Source: Sipunculus nudus (Eukaryota; Annelida; Sipuncula; Golfingiida; Sipunculidae). Taken from it: 64,000 nt of DNA. The position numbers and the translations under genes were made by a program. This document shows positions 39,901 through 50,244 of this stretch, one piece after another. A model generated the notes under the pieces. It saw nothing but the letters and a program-made list of their open reading frames with translations, was not told where the DNA came from and ran no database searches. Every line of letters begins with the position of its first letter. Positions within the stretch are counted from its first letter, which is position 1. Location of the stretch: assembly GCA_026874595.1 (NCBI GenBank), contig CM049308.1, positions 79,282,124 through 79,346,123 on the forward strand. The letters run 5' to 3'.

Positions 39901-40499
39901 CTTGGGGGTCCCTGTCTCTACCTGGTGACAACCTATAGCTCAGTGTGCAGGTATGTTTCACTTCTTGACTCTTGGGGTCAAGTTCTCACAACACCTCATC
40001 GGATATAACTACCTTATCAGTACAGGTAAAATGTATATCACTCACAGGTAACGAGACATGCGATCAGTGTGACAGACGTGACATCCATTTATTGCACCAT
40101 AATGCCCCTCTTACAATAGTATATATACTCATCAAAACGACTTATTCATGGTAGTTGTATGTGTTATGTTTGACATGCAGTGCCCTTTTATCATAAATGA
40201 TGAGCCACTTAATGTGAGATTATAAACACTATCATAACTATAACCACCAACCTGACTCCTTGACACAAATTTATATAGGACAAGAACAGCTATAAAATAC
40301 CTGAATGGGATGCTCTGATTAATGATAACATTTACTTTTTCACATAATGGGGTTTTCATTATGTTTGTCCAATCACATTAACCCTCTTAGTCTTAACTTA
40401 ATCATACAGAACAATGATCATTTTAATTAGAAGCTTTATCCAGTTGATAATAATCCCCCTTGGGCCCCTTCTTACTATTACTTCATATAAGAAAACTAG
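36925..40499. other. non-coding stretch
   Basis: No supported gene. It contains a run of 13 G at 37458-37470 and an exon-like 15-base block at 38057-38071 (listed separately). The other frames are short and unremarkable. Confidence 0.45.
38057..38071 (+). other. exon-like 15-nt block between strong splice sites
   Basis: The plus strand reads TCGCTTTTCTTCTGCAG, then CAAGCAGCTGTTCAG, then GTAAGGTG: a near-ideal pyrimidine tract and acceptor, five possible codons (QAAVQ), and a consensus donor. A plus-strand host gene is not evident here, so it may be a chance pair or a cryptic microexon of an unseen transcript. Confidence 0.15.
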
Positions 40500-41510
40500 A
40501 TGTGGTTGGACAATGGTCCTAAGAGGGCCTCGCGTTTCTGCCAGTGCTGGACTAGTTTACATATGGGTGAAAAATTAAGTTAAATTTGAAAAATATGAAA
40601 AACAGAAACAGGTATTTATCAATATGCAAGAGGAAAAAATCCTATTGGATCAAATGATATTAAAGAAGATATGTCTGAAAAAAGTGTGCAATAGAAAATC
40701 ACCAAATGTAGTCTGTTAGCCATATTTGATTTTGAACAAGCCTATAATTCAATAGGTCTGGAGCCCTCATAGACACCAATGATCCCTGTGAAATAAGGAA
40801 AGCTGCAGGAGGGTTGTTGTTGAGTTATCGCACGTGAAAAAAAATTAGTGATCGGCGGTGGTGGCTATATTGAAATTCTAACAGGTCTGTAATTCAATAG
40901 GTCTGGAGCCCTTATAGGTACCAATCATACCTGTGAATTTGGTAAAGCTGCAGTAGGTTGTTATTGAGTATCTCGCGCAAAAGAAAATCAGTGATTGGGC
41001 TGTGGCTGCCATATTGGAATACCGACATGTCTGTAATTCAATAGATCTGGAGCCATCACAGGTTCCAATCATCCCTGTGAATTTGGGAAGCTGCAGTAGG
41101 TTGCTGTTGAGTTTTCTCAAGCGAAAGAAAATCAGCGATCTGGCTATGGCGGCCATATTAGAATTCAGACAGGTATGTTAATCAGTAGGTCTGGAGACCT
41201 CATAGGTACCAATCATCCCGGTGAATTTGGGAAAGCTGCAGTAGGTTGTTGTTGAGTTATTGCTTGCGAAAGAAAATCAGCGATTGGGCTGTGGCGGCCA
41301 TATTGGAATTCCAACATGTCTGCAATTCAAAAGGTCTGGAGCCCTCATAGGTACCAATCATCCCTGTGAATTTTGGAAAGCAGCAGTATGTTGTTGTAGA
41401 GTTATCGCGCACGAAAGAAAGTGTCACTGACGGAAGGATGGATGGATGGAAGGACAGACTGACACAGAGATCACCGCTATAGGGCATTGCTTGTCAAGCG
41501 GGGTCCTAAT
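40500..41510 (+). mobile_element. pearl-like element with five 145-bp core units and GGAT tract
   Basis: Five tandem units step at about 145 bases (AGGTCTGGAG and variants at 40754, 40899, 41043, 41187 and 41332). They are followed by a GGATGGATGGATGGA tract at about 41434-41451 and a short unique tail ending near GGGGTCCTAATAAATC. The head, around GGACAATGGTCCTAAGAGGG, shares GGTCCTAA with the tail. The unit size, tetranucleotide tract and non-coding nature match the pearl class closely. Stop-free stretches on the minus strand (40878-41156, 41257-41487) are by-products of the repeat. Confidence 0.82.
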
Positions 41511-44381
41511 AAATCTCTTTTTTTTAAGTTGAAAAAAAATAATTCATGTATATGACTGCAAATATGCCACCTGGACTGTTCATTTATTTATTGTGACACT
41601 GGAGTTCATTATTTCAATTTCTTATGTATGAATGCTTAAAATGTTTCAGCATACATCAAGTTCACTGTTAATATGACAACTGTGTAAACTGCTCCATATA
41701 TAAACAGTAAGGTTTTTATTTAGATAATTGGCATCACAAATGGTAGATTGTAATAATGTAAGGTATTGTGTGCAAATAATGTAAGCCACATATTTCTATG
41801 AAAGGATTAACTGATCTAACACAATTTTTATATTTGCCCATTGGCCAAATATTTTCAATTTTTTTTGTGCTTGAAAGGGGCAAAACAATTGAAGTGTAGC
41901 TAATCTGCCGCTGGACAATTTTTCACCATGATACTATGGTATAATTCATTGTAGCTGCTTATCTGTAATATCATTAGGACTACTAGGTTAATTTTTTGCA
42001 AAATCCTAGACAGTAGCTTCAATATATAAATCACTGCAAGGGTTCCTAATATCTAAAGATCATTTAGTTGAGAGTGCACTTAGTGTGTCTGTACAACACA
42101 ACACCAACAAGCACAACAGACTCCCTGTTTGTCAGAGACTTGAGAGAAATGAGTGCCCCTTATGCCATAAACAAAGGTTCACAAGTTCATGGAAATACAG
42201 TCACCAAGAGTGTTACCAGTGTGTTGTGAAAAGCATGTATCTGGCCAGATTTACCCACATGTTAAAATTTGTGTGAGCCTATTCATGAATTATACATTGA
42301 TTGCATTGATCAAAATAAAATCAATCACAGAAGAGTCTGGTTTCTTCCTACAACCAGCAATGTTTTGAAGCCTTTAAATAAAAATAGCAGTGTACCAATA
42401 ATTTCAGCATGCAATCTGTGACACCAGGTTTTGGTGTATTATTATGCAAAATAGCAGCCCCAGTGAGCAGTTTCAAGAAATGGGTAAAATAAACATGTCA
42501 GCTTTCAATCAGGGGGCAGGGATGTGACATAAAAGTACTCAGAGGATAGGATCTAGGCAGATCTCCTATAGACACTTTGTGAGGCAGTCGTCCAATATGT
42601 ATCTATATCAGAATATTATCTATATATAAAATGTTGGTTATCATTTTATGTCTTGTCTATAAAAAAGAGTAGGAGTTGTCAGGTCGCAAAGGTCATACAT
42701 TTTTGCCTGGACACCATTAACAGTGATGGCATTCATATAACTGCAGTTCCAGGATATGCCATGTAACTACAATACAATGGCGCCATCTGTCACAGGCTTC
42801 TAAAATTAAACCAAGTCAAAGGCTGAGCCATGTATTCAATTTTAACTCCTTCCCTGACCACACATGTTATGATTATTTAAACTTATATGCTAATATGCTA
42901 TTTAGTAGGAATCTATTCATGAAGAATAGTTTCAAACTAAATTCTGTCATCAGGGATTATACCAGGCCTTTCTAGGGACCTTATTTCTGCCCCTTTTCCC
43001 TTGAAAATGTTGCATTTCACACAACAAATACAACCTTGACCTATAAAAAAATTCATAGGAAATTCTCCCTTTAAGCAAAAAGGGCCCAAAGCCTTGAAAG
43101 ACGGAATAATTTGTGTTAATTATAGTCCTCCGATTCTTGACATGTATTGATCTGATCTTTATTCATAAGAATAATAAATTATAGTTTGTTAAAGTAATTC
43201 ATAGAAACTTGAAATATTTTGGCAGGTAAAAAGATAATATTCCAATAGCAATAAAAGTACTGGCTAATATATGAAGCTGAGCCAAAAATAAGAAGAGAAG
43301 GACAGTCCTATCTATATTACTATGGAGTATGTACACCAATTGCTTTCATAGCCAACTTTGATATAAAACATCTGTAGAGTTTTCTTCTATTGATCTTGTG
43401 ACTGTTAAACATTCAGCGGGTTAAAGGGTTTTATCTTGGTAGTCCTGGAAAATTCAAGCAATATTAAACATTATATCAACACTGTATTAAATCTGGACTA
43501 CTTAGAGTAAGAGTATATCCTATAAGTAAGCAAATCAGCCATTTAAATTTGTACATGAAAAATTTCAAACTATCACAGTTAATAACAGTTTAAGTGGACT
43601 TGATAAACCCTGAGGGATAAAAAGTAGTATAAAAATACCGTTTTCCAGAAGTAAACAGTGCCCCAACCTGTAATTTCATGAAAACAGCACTTTATAGCTA
43701 GCCATCTGTTTCCCATTACTATATTATTACATACGCATGAGATATTCATGATATAAGACAGCAGGTTTATCATAACACACATGAAACAAGTCACAGCTGA
43801 CATCACCTGAAACATGTTCCTTCATATGAGGTCAGCTGTCAGAGCCACAGTGTTTCAGGGACTACAGTCATAGACTCATAATTTGCTCAATTCAGACATA
43901 ATGAACCAAAAGTAGTCGCTGTAAGTTAATGAATTTTTTAACCTGAAAGAGCATTTAATAATTTTATGACCATATTATATGACAGATTTTGTTAAAGATC
44001 TTACTGGAGCTCAACACCGTCATTTTCACTAACTGATCTTAAACAAGTTGGGCTGTGATAAATATGTAATCTATTTTCTTTCCATTTCCTGTGACGCAGC
44101 CAGGCAGTGAAAGTGCAGTGAAAAGGGGAACATATTCCCATAGGTCTGAAATCGCGCCAGAATACTTTATTATCATAATATATACAATGCACCTTTACCA
44201 TGTTCAGGCTATTAATAATTGCCATTTAATTTATGAGCACAGTAAAAATTTTAAAAATATTCAAGGAACATCCATGAATGGGCTTCACTAGTTCATAAAA
44301 AATATAACCACCTTGGAATCCATAAGACAAACATATTCATATTATTACATTAACTTAATATATTGAAAATAAAATAAAAAC
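41511..44381. other. non-coding stretch, nothing supported
   Basis: No exon, RNA gene or repeat family is recognised. A 63-codon plus frame at 42085-42276 contains four cysteines but has no known motif or splice context. Confidence 0.45.
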
Positions 44382-44421
44382 GGAAGTGTCTAGGCAGCCG
44401 ACTGGGGAGTGTCAGACCCCT

Positions 44422-44473
44422 GGACTGTCTAGGCAGCCGACAATGTCTACACTGTCGACTGCCTAGACAGTCC
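44422..44473. repeat. hairpin in the left arm of element C
   Basis: Stem GGACTGTCTAGGCAG / CTGCCTAGACAGTCC, 15 perfect pairs, extended imperfectly inward (CCGACA / TGTCGA) around an eight-to-ten-base loop. The matching hairpin of the right arm is at 45856-45908. Confidence 0.9.
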
Positions 44474-44606
44474 ACACTCCACCCACTGCGCAGCCGACAA
44501 TGCTTTAACTGATGTCACTAAGTGTCAGCTGCCTAGATGTGTGACATTCTAGACTTAGTAGCTATTTATTTATTTGAACTTTTCTTGTACAAAATATATG
44601 TATAGC

Positions 44607-44637
<31 letters not shown>

Positions 44638-44705
44638 AATATTCACAACATATATGACACTGAAGTTATAGTAGGTCTGGATACATATACATAACCATAC
44701 GTTAA

Positions 44706-44963
44706 GGTAGCAGGACTGGTTAAATTCCTAAAAAAATATGTTTTTGCAATAAAAGGTATACTTTATATTCAAATTAAATTAAAAAGCTTATAAATTCAAA
44801 CATGTTCTTCCAAAGCTAAGTTTATATTTATCAAAATGTAGAAAACCTTTTTTTGCTTTCAGAAAATATCCTTTAAGGGGTCCTAAGGCATTAGATTGTT
44901 CAAAGCAAAAATTGAAAAAACTGAAATAAAGTCAGGTCATGTGGGGGGACCAGTCCTGCTACC
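44706..44963. mobile_element. MITE, 258 bp, flanked by TTAA
   Basis: A perfect 15-base inverted terminal repeat, GGTAGCAGGACTGGT ... ACCAGTCCTGCTACC, is bounded on both sides by TTAA (44702-44705 and 44964-44967). TTAA duplication is the signature of the piggyBac superfamily. The interior is AT-rich and non-coding, so this is a non-autonomous copy. The terminal bases do not match the common CCC start of piggyBac ends, so other families with TA duplication remain possible. Confidence 0.8.
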
Positions 44964-46269
44964 TTAAATCAGAATGGACAATATTTTTATATTTGCAGCC
45001 ACCATGAACACATGCATACGTGTAAAAGGTATGCGTTTTTTACTTCAGGATTAAATGACTTATTAGAACACAACTTCTTAAGACCCAGCCATGGTTTTTG
45101 AATCCCGTTTCCACAATTTTTTTGACATGATGGGACTTTTGTTACAGATTTACATTTTCTCCAAATCACAAAGAGGGAAATTCAACCCTAACAGAGTTGT
45201 GGACTGCTATGGTGCTGACAAGCCACTATTAACTATCCTTGATTTCAAACCTTTATACATGTGAAGCCCTGATAGACCACCAAATATGTTATTTTATTAC
45301 ATTCATTAATCCCTGGCTTATGAGGACAGTTGCTAGACCAACATATATTCAGTATCTACTCACTCACTATTCACCAGGAACTCAGAATCTGCTCTCTCAT
45401 CACTGCCACTGGTTACCTATGAAATCATTTGTGTAACTGATTGCCAAACCATGATGCTAATAAATACCCACAATAACATCAATGGATTATCAAAGGGGTC
45501 TAGTGCAAAACAAACACACAATAAACAGTGTGTAAACTGCATTAATCATCTGACCTGGTCAGTCCATGAAATGCAAGTACATGTTTATAAAATACATGTA
45601 GTGTAGGTGTATGTATTCTAGTGCATAAGAATTAACATGTTTACCATATTTCTTTACTTATATTACATGAAATGTGATGCTGCTTTTTGGTGTTTTCATT
45701 TTCCAAGTTAAAAATCCAACCCTGTTACCTGTTTTTAATTCAGCATCATTTTACTAAATATTGCAACAAGGTCTAGAATGTCACACACCTGGGCAGCTCA
45801 GACACTTTGTGATATCAGTAAAAGCATAATGTGGGCTGTGCAGTGGGTGGAGTGTGGACTGTCTAGGCAGCCAACAAGTGTAGACATTGTCAGCTGCCTA
45901 GACAGTCCAGGCATCGGCCCGGGTATAGAATCCGGTCTTCATTTCAAAGATGGGTCCAAACTGACTAGACCGTGTCATATTAGTATGAATCAACATAGGC
46001 CATGACATGCCTGATGATATGACATCGACATGCCTCTTACCTATCCACTACATGAATCCTAAACATTTCTTTGCCGTCCGTATACACCCATAACCTTGTC
46101 CAGGCAGACTGGATTCGGATCCACTATAGAACGCGGGCTTCTCTTGTATTGAGGAACATATAAATAAAATTGTCACCTCTCATTCCCTATTTTAACTCCT
46201 ACTTTTCCCTGTAAATGTCCCTACACTCAACTCTTCTAACATAAACAACTACAGTAACTAAGCATCAGA

Positions 46270-46345
46270 AGTCGTTTGAATCGGGACTCGAACCTACGAT
46301 CTCTGGACTAGAAGCCCTGCACGCTACTAAGTGAGCCGTGAAGAC
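46270..46345 (-). repeat. tRNA-derived SINE head
   Basis: The minus strand contains an A-box-like GGCTCACTTAGTAGCGT (46321-46337) and, about 43 bases downstream, a consensus B box GGTTCGAGTCC (46284-46294). These are the two internal RNA polymerase III promoter parts of a tRNA, at tRNA-like spacing. Acceptor and T stems do not pair cleanly, so it is not a functional tRNA gene. The SINE body would extend towards lower coordinates, within the insertion that splits the right arm of element C. The tail was not delimited. Confidence 0.65.
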
Positions 46346-46424
46346 GAGATACCAGCAAGAGCAAGTTTTGTTCATTTATATCTGCGATTGAAGAGGCATC
46401 TATCGCGAAAATGGGAAACCACTT

Positions 46425-46560
46425 ACTATTAGGTGGGGGCTCCGCCCCCACACCCCTGTTAGGACGGGGAACCCAGGTTCCCCAGACCCCTCCTCCTCTA
46501 ATATAATAAACTCCAGCTATGAGCAAAATTAAATACGGGAATTCTGAGGAAAATGATATG
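46425..46560. repeat. GC-rich interspersed repeat, copy 1
   Basis: A block with GGGGGCTCCGCCCCC and GGGGAACCCAGGTTCCCC palindromes followed by AGACCCCTCCTCCT and an AT-rich tail. A diverged copy lies at 61905-62025 in the same orientation, sharing GGAACC(C/A)AGGTTCCC, CCCCT.CTCCT and AATCTCTCAGGAAA-type sequence. It is probably a domain shared by SINE-like or other small elements. Confidence 0.6.
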
Positions 46561-46709
46561 CATCGGCCTTTTCCAGGAAACAATTTATTATGCGACACCC
46601 GTTTTACCAGCAGTAGGCTGAAGCCCGGTTTCTATAGTTCTGCCCTGGATTCTATACTCGCTCCTAGGCGTCTGACACTCTGAAGCCGACAATCTGCCTA
46701 GACACTTCC

Positions 46710-47277
46710 AATTAAAACTTGCCTCCACTGATCAATCACACATAATCAATGGAGCAACTGTAGGCAGTCATATGTAATAAAACACTCAATCCTGTTTGGA
46801 TAAAATCCAACACTCGGCTGATCAAGCCATCAAATGCATGCATCATCAACATCGGTAATTACAGATGACACATAACAGAACACAAACATTTCAAGAATCG
46901 AGAGGCTGCGCAATCAATGAAAACTGATGGTCAATCATTTGTGATATAAATCGATCTGTATTTTCATGATATTACTGCCGGTACATACATATATGGGTAT
47001 CAAATGTATAAAGAATAATTTTATTTGGGAGGGTAACGCCATTTACTTCATCCTGAAGCGTTATTCCTGTCACCAAGTCCCTGGAACAGCGGCGCCCCCG
47101 TGTGAGCGTGTCACTCAAGTTCAGTCACACGGGTCCTGCGGAGTCGTCAACAAACCCGTTAATGGGGAAAAGGGGGGAATTCTGGTTTGAATTCCCAGAC
47201 ACGGACAATACTTGTCACACAGAAAATTAGATTTCATGAAAATTTATGGTAGATAGTCTGTTTTTCTGGTAACTTAC
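46710..47277. other. spacer leading into a CpG-richer stretch
   Basis: No gene is called. From about 47080 to 47160 CpG dinucleotides become frequent (AGCGGCGCCCCCGTGTGAGCG). An 11-base B-box-like GGTTTGAATTC near 47184 is not accompanied by a convincing A box. Confidence 0.45.
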
Positions 47278-47301
47278 CTGTGACTTCCAGGTAAAGGCCA
47301 T
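47278..47301 (-). CDS. candidate 5'-most first coding exon of ASPP
   Basis: On the minus strand ATG opens eight codons, MAFTWKSQ, ending at a strong donor CACAG|GTAAGTTAC in phase 0, the phase required by the RA exon at 20001-20148. The upstream frame is closed by a stop about 30 bases before the ATG. It sits beside the window's best CpG-rich patch, which favours a promoter-proximal exon. A first exon of this size before the RA domain is also what vertebrate TP53BP2 shows. If used, intron 1 would be about 27 kb. An overlapping ATG four bases upstream gives another frame (MAWPLPGSH) that ends in a non-matching phase. Confidence 0.4.
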
Positions 47302-47600
47302 GCCATTTGTTTGATCTCCATCACTTCAAATCCATTTCCGCCGCCGTCCCACAACCCCTTGCGACAAACATTCCGCTGGTGTTGATATCTGTGATAATGT
47401 TTTGGGCACCAGCTGTACCGTCGTCTGTCATTTCCGGTTACTTGTCAAAGAAAGGAGGGAAGTTCGAAAGGAGCTTATCAACTTATGCAACTGGCAAACT
47501 GTGGCAGGTAGGATATGCGTTTTCCGCCTTGATGCAAAAGGTACTTTCCATACCTGGCGCAAATTTATTGATCTAATCTACCGAGACGGCCTGCACTGTT
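47302..47600 (-). promoter_or_regulatory. CpG-richer candidate promoter and 5' UTR for ASPP
   Basis: CpG is locally frequent here (CCGCCGCCGTCCC, ACCGTCGTCTG, CCGTTTT) against a background where it is scarce. The block lies immediately upstream of the 47278-47301 exon on the minus strand. Two overlapping plus-strand frames (47307-47576 and 47402-47665) pass through it. One includes GYLSKKGGKFERSLSTYATG, which looks protein-like but belongs to no family I recognise, so a short divergent transcript cannot be excluded. Confidence 0.35.
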
Positions 47601-47931
47601 TAATGTGCAACAGATCAGTCAGTGAGATAGCGGTATCCATACCACACAAGCCAAACTGCTTGTAGTACTAGTGGTATACAGATCCATACACTCCGATACC
47701 TAAACAAAAAAGTTAGAACTAACTTTTAAACTGACAGCTTCTCACCTTTTATCTGGATGATGTCAGCATAAAAAGTCTATTTAGTCTGTTTGGTTGATTT
47801 ATACACAGCAGGTTTACATTAAAATTAGTTGGCTTAATTATAATACTTTTTTGTTTGAGGGGCTGAAACAAACTGACTACTCAGAGACAGCCTGTCGTCT
47901 GGTTAAACATGGCTGCTTTGCATGACATCAG

Positions 47932-47945
47932 CAACTAGGGGGCGC
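47932..47945 (+). promoter_or_regulatory. CTCF-like motif, left arm of the foldback element
   Basis: CAACTAGGGGGCGC matches the animal CTCF core CCASYAGRKGGCRS at 13 of 14 positions. A TATATAA box follows at 47954-47960. The mirror-image site is at 49202-49215. Binding is inferred from the motif only. Confidence 0.4.
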
Positions 47946-48866
47946 CTTTGTGCTATATAAGTTAGACTGTTACCCTTCTCCTCAACATTCCAACTTGAGG
48001 CTTGAAATCGTTATTTTTGTACTGGCTATATATCCTGAATGGTATGCAAACTTGAAATAGTTTACAGGTACAGCATCTGAAAAATAACATCTTAATATTT
48101 ATTTTATAGAGTCTAACATAGCAATAAAAATGTAAACTATATAAAATTATTTTCAGCAGAGCAGGCTGTTTCATGAAAAGTTATAGTTTTGGATAATTTA
48201 ATGCATAAGTGTATTATCAATTTCAACACCGTTTTAGACTTAAAGCAATGGTTGGAAATTATATTTATGAAAGATTGAGCTGGAGACTAGTATCTTCATG
48301 CAAATATCACGGTCCCACATAATTACTTGAGAAAAAAATAAGAAGGGTACACTTGTGCAATGTACTTTATAATAAAAAAATATATTTTAACCTTGGAAAT
48401 TGCGTATTTTTAATTGTATGTGTTATGGTTATATCCAGAAACAAAATACAACTGCAAACCACAGAAGGTATAATGCAATAAATAGGAGGAAAATATAGCA
48501 ATCTTTCTCGGTCAATAAAACTGTTGGTGATAAAAATATTTTCTAATATGTCTCTAAGTCATTTTTTTCTTCTTAAATAAATGAATATTTTCAATATATA
48601 ACGGTGTTGAAGAAGGAAAACGGTGTTGAATTAATATAAATGAAATCATTGGCAAAATTATTACTTAAAGCATGCAGACTTCTTTTATAATGAATATTTT
48701 AAAAGTTCAATATTTAAAAGTACATATCACATTGATCCATTGAGTAATATATAAGTAACGGTGTTAGAACAATAAATATACGGACATTTTTACACAATTA
48801 TGGAAATGAAAAAAATACATACCGATAATGATGGTTTTATGGAGTCATTTTGTGACGTTATTTCAA

Positions 48867-48868
<2 letters not shown>

Positions 48869-48927
<59 letters not shown>
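48869..48927. repeat. (TA)n microsatellite
   Basis: A 59-base TA run with one interruption, in the loop of the foldback element. Confidence 0.96.
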
Positions 48928-49201
48928 GGGATTTGAACAGGAGTTAGTCTATCAACATCGTGTCATGGCGATCAAATCGTCTATATAACAGTGTTCAAAA
49001 AAACGTTCTGGCGACCCATATTTCAAACGCAAAAGAGTGGGAAAATTAGAGGGATGGCTATATATCCTGCATAGTTGTTTAGTTCATGATTATATTTCAA
49101 GTTTGCATTCAGGAAATATAGCCAGTACAAAAATAACGATTTCAAGCCTCAAGTTGGAATGTTTAGGAGAAGGGTAACAGTCTAACTTATATAGCACAAA
49201 G

Positions 49202-49215
49202 GCGCCCCCTAGTTG
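49202..49215 (-). promoter_or_regulatory. CTCF-like motif, right arm of the foldback element
   Basis: Reverse complement of the left-arm motif, giving a pair of inwardly pointing CTCF-like sites about 1.27 kb apart. Confidence 0.4.
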
Positions 49216-49525
49216 CTGATGTCATGCAAAGCAGCCATGTTTAACCAGACGACAGGCTGTCTCTGAGTAGTCAGTTTGTTTCAGCCCCTCAAACAAAAAA
49301 GTATAATGATTAAGCCAACTAATTTTAATGTAAACCTGCTGTGGATTAATCAACCAAACAGACTAAATAGACTTTTATGCTGACATCATCCAGATAAAAG
49401 GTGAGAAGCTGTCAGTTTAAAAGTTAGTTCTAACTTTTTTGTTTGGGTATCGGAGTGTATGGATCTGTATACAACTACAAGGAACGTCAGCTTGTAGGGT
49501 ATGTATACCGCTATCAGTGAGAGTG

Positions 49526-50244
49526 AGACACCTGTTTGACAATGAGTGTTTCATAATCTCTTTTTCACTGTTTTACTTTTAGTCTTTGTTTTCAGTGATG
49601 TTTAGCCCTCTCTCCATGGCTTCACCCTATGCAGCACAATAAGAGAGGTCTTGAAGATCATATTTAGCTCAGTAAGATGTTGACCATGGCATAAGTCATC
49701 TGACATTCACTGATGATCCTAACGTTAGACAGTGTCCGTTCCTATAAATTATAATATAGAGACGGAGAGCACTGCATGCATTCTTGTGGTGACCTGTCTG
49801 ATATTACTAAATGTCCCTCCATTTGCCAAATTACCTATCATAATCTAGCTAACATACTCTTAACTACGACTCCTTACTTGTTTTCTCGCTCAAATAAGAA
49901 AATGAAACATATAATCCAGGTGCAAAGTTAAGAAGCGATGCTCGCAGGTTTTTAACCAAACTTGTAGCCATGACAACATGACACTAAGGCCTTCGGAAAT
50001 AAACTGATAGGGCCTGGAGTCATGATGGCAGTCACAACAGAACGCCCATTCTAAGGGTCGGATCAAAATATTTACTGTCTGGTATTATTTGGCATCACAG
50101 GCTTGTAAAGTCATATTATATGTGCTTAATATCAAAGAAGAAATGTTGTTACACAAAAATAATTACATTTATTACCTCCTTTCATCACTGTGGCACCGAT
50201 TCAAGTGAAGCGGTACTTCTCATTCAAAACTAAATGTGTCATGG
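49526..50244. other. spacer, nothing supported
   Basis: No exon or repeat is recognised between the two inverted-repeat elements. Confidence 0.45.

Larger units (their letters stand above)
44382..46709. mobile_element. inverted-repeat element C with nested insertions
   Basis: The ends are GGAAGTGTCTAGGCAG (44382-44397) and its reverse complement (46694-46709). The left arm continues to about 44563 (GTGTGACATTCTAGAC), and its inverted partner is found at 45774-45908. The right arm is therefore split by about 750 bases (45909-46665) containing a tRNA-like SINE head and a GC-rich block. Each arm holds its own hairpin (44422-44473 and 45856-45908) with the perfect 15-base stem GGACTGTCTAGGCAG. 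The core between the arms carries a second, smaller element at 44706-44963 and a TA run near 44612-44637. No transposase is visible. The class is unassigned. Confidence 0.75.
47617..49525. mobile_element. foldback element with about 440-bp inverted arms
   Basis: The left arm, 47617 to about 48058, is repeated almost base for base in reverse at about 49090-49525. Near the ends both carry GATAGCGGTAT and GTATACAGATCCATACACTC. The loop is about 1 kb, AT-rich and non-coding, with a TA microsatellite (48869-48927). Each arm includes a CTCF-like motif and a TATATAA box (listed separately). The outer ends read close to CACTGATAGCGG. No transposase is present, so this is a long-armed non-autonomous or foldback transposon, or a segmental inverted duplication. 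Confidence 0.85.

Noticed and set aside
40878..41487. Minus-strand frames with repeated FTGMIGTYEGSRPIELQTC
   Set aside because: The peptide repeat simply mirrors the 145-bp DNA core units of the pearl-like element; there is no start, splice or gene context.
42085..42276. Cysteine-containing 63-codon frame as a zinc-finger remnant
   Set aside because: Cysteine spacing fits no zinc-finger class and no neighbouring repeat units exist.
47090..47205. Possible second tRNA-like head with GGTTTGAATTC
   Set aside because: No matching A box at tRNA spacing and no stem pairing.
48800..48988. 62-codon frame with an IYIYIY stretch
   Set aside because: It is created by the TA microsatellite in the loop of the foldback element.
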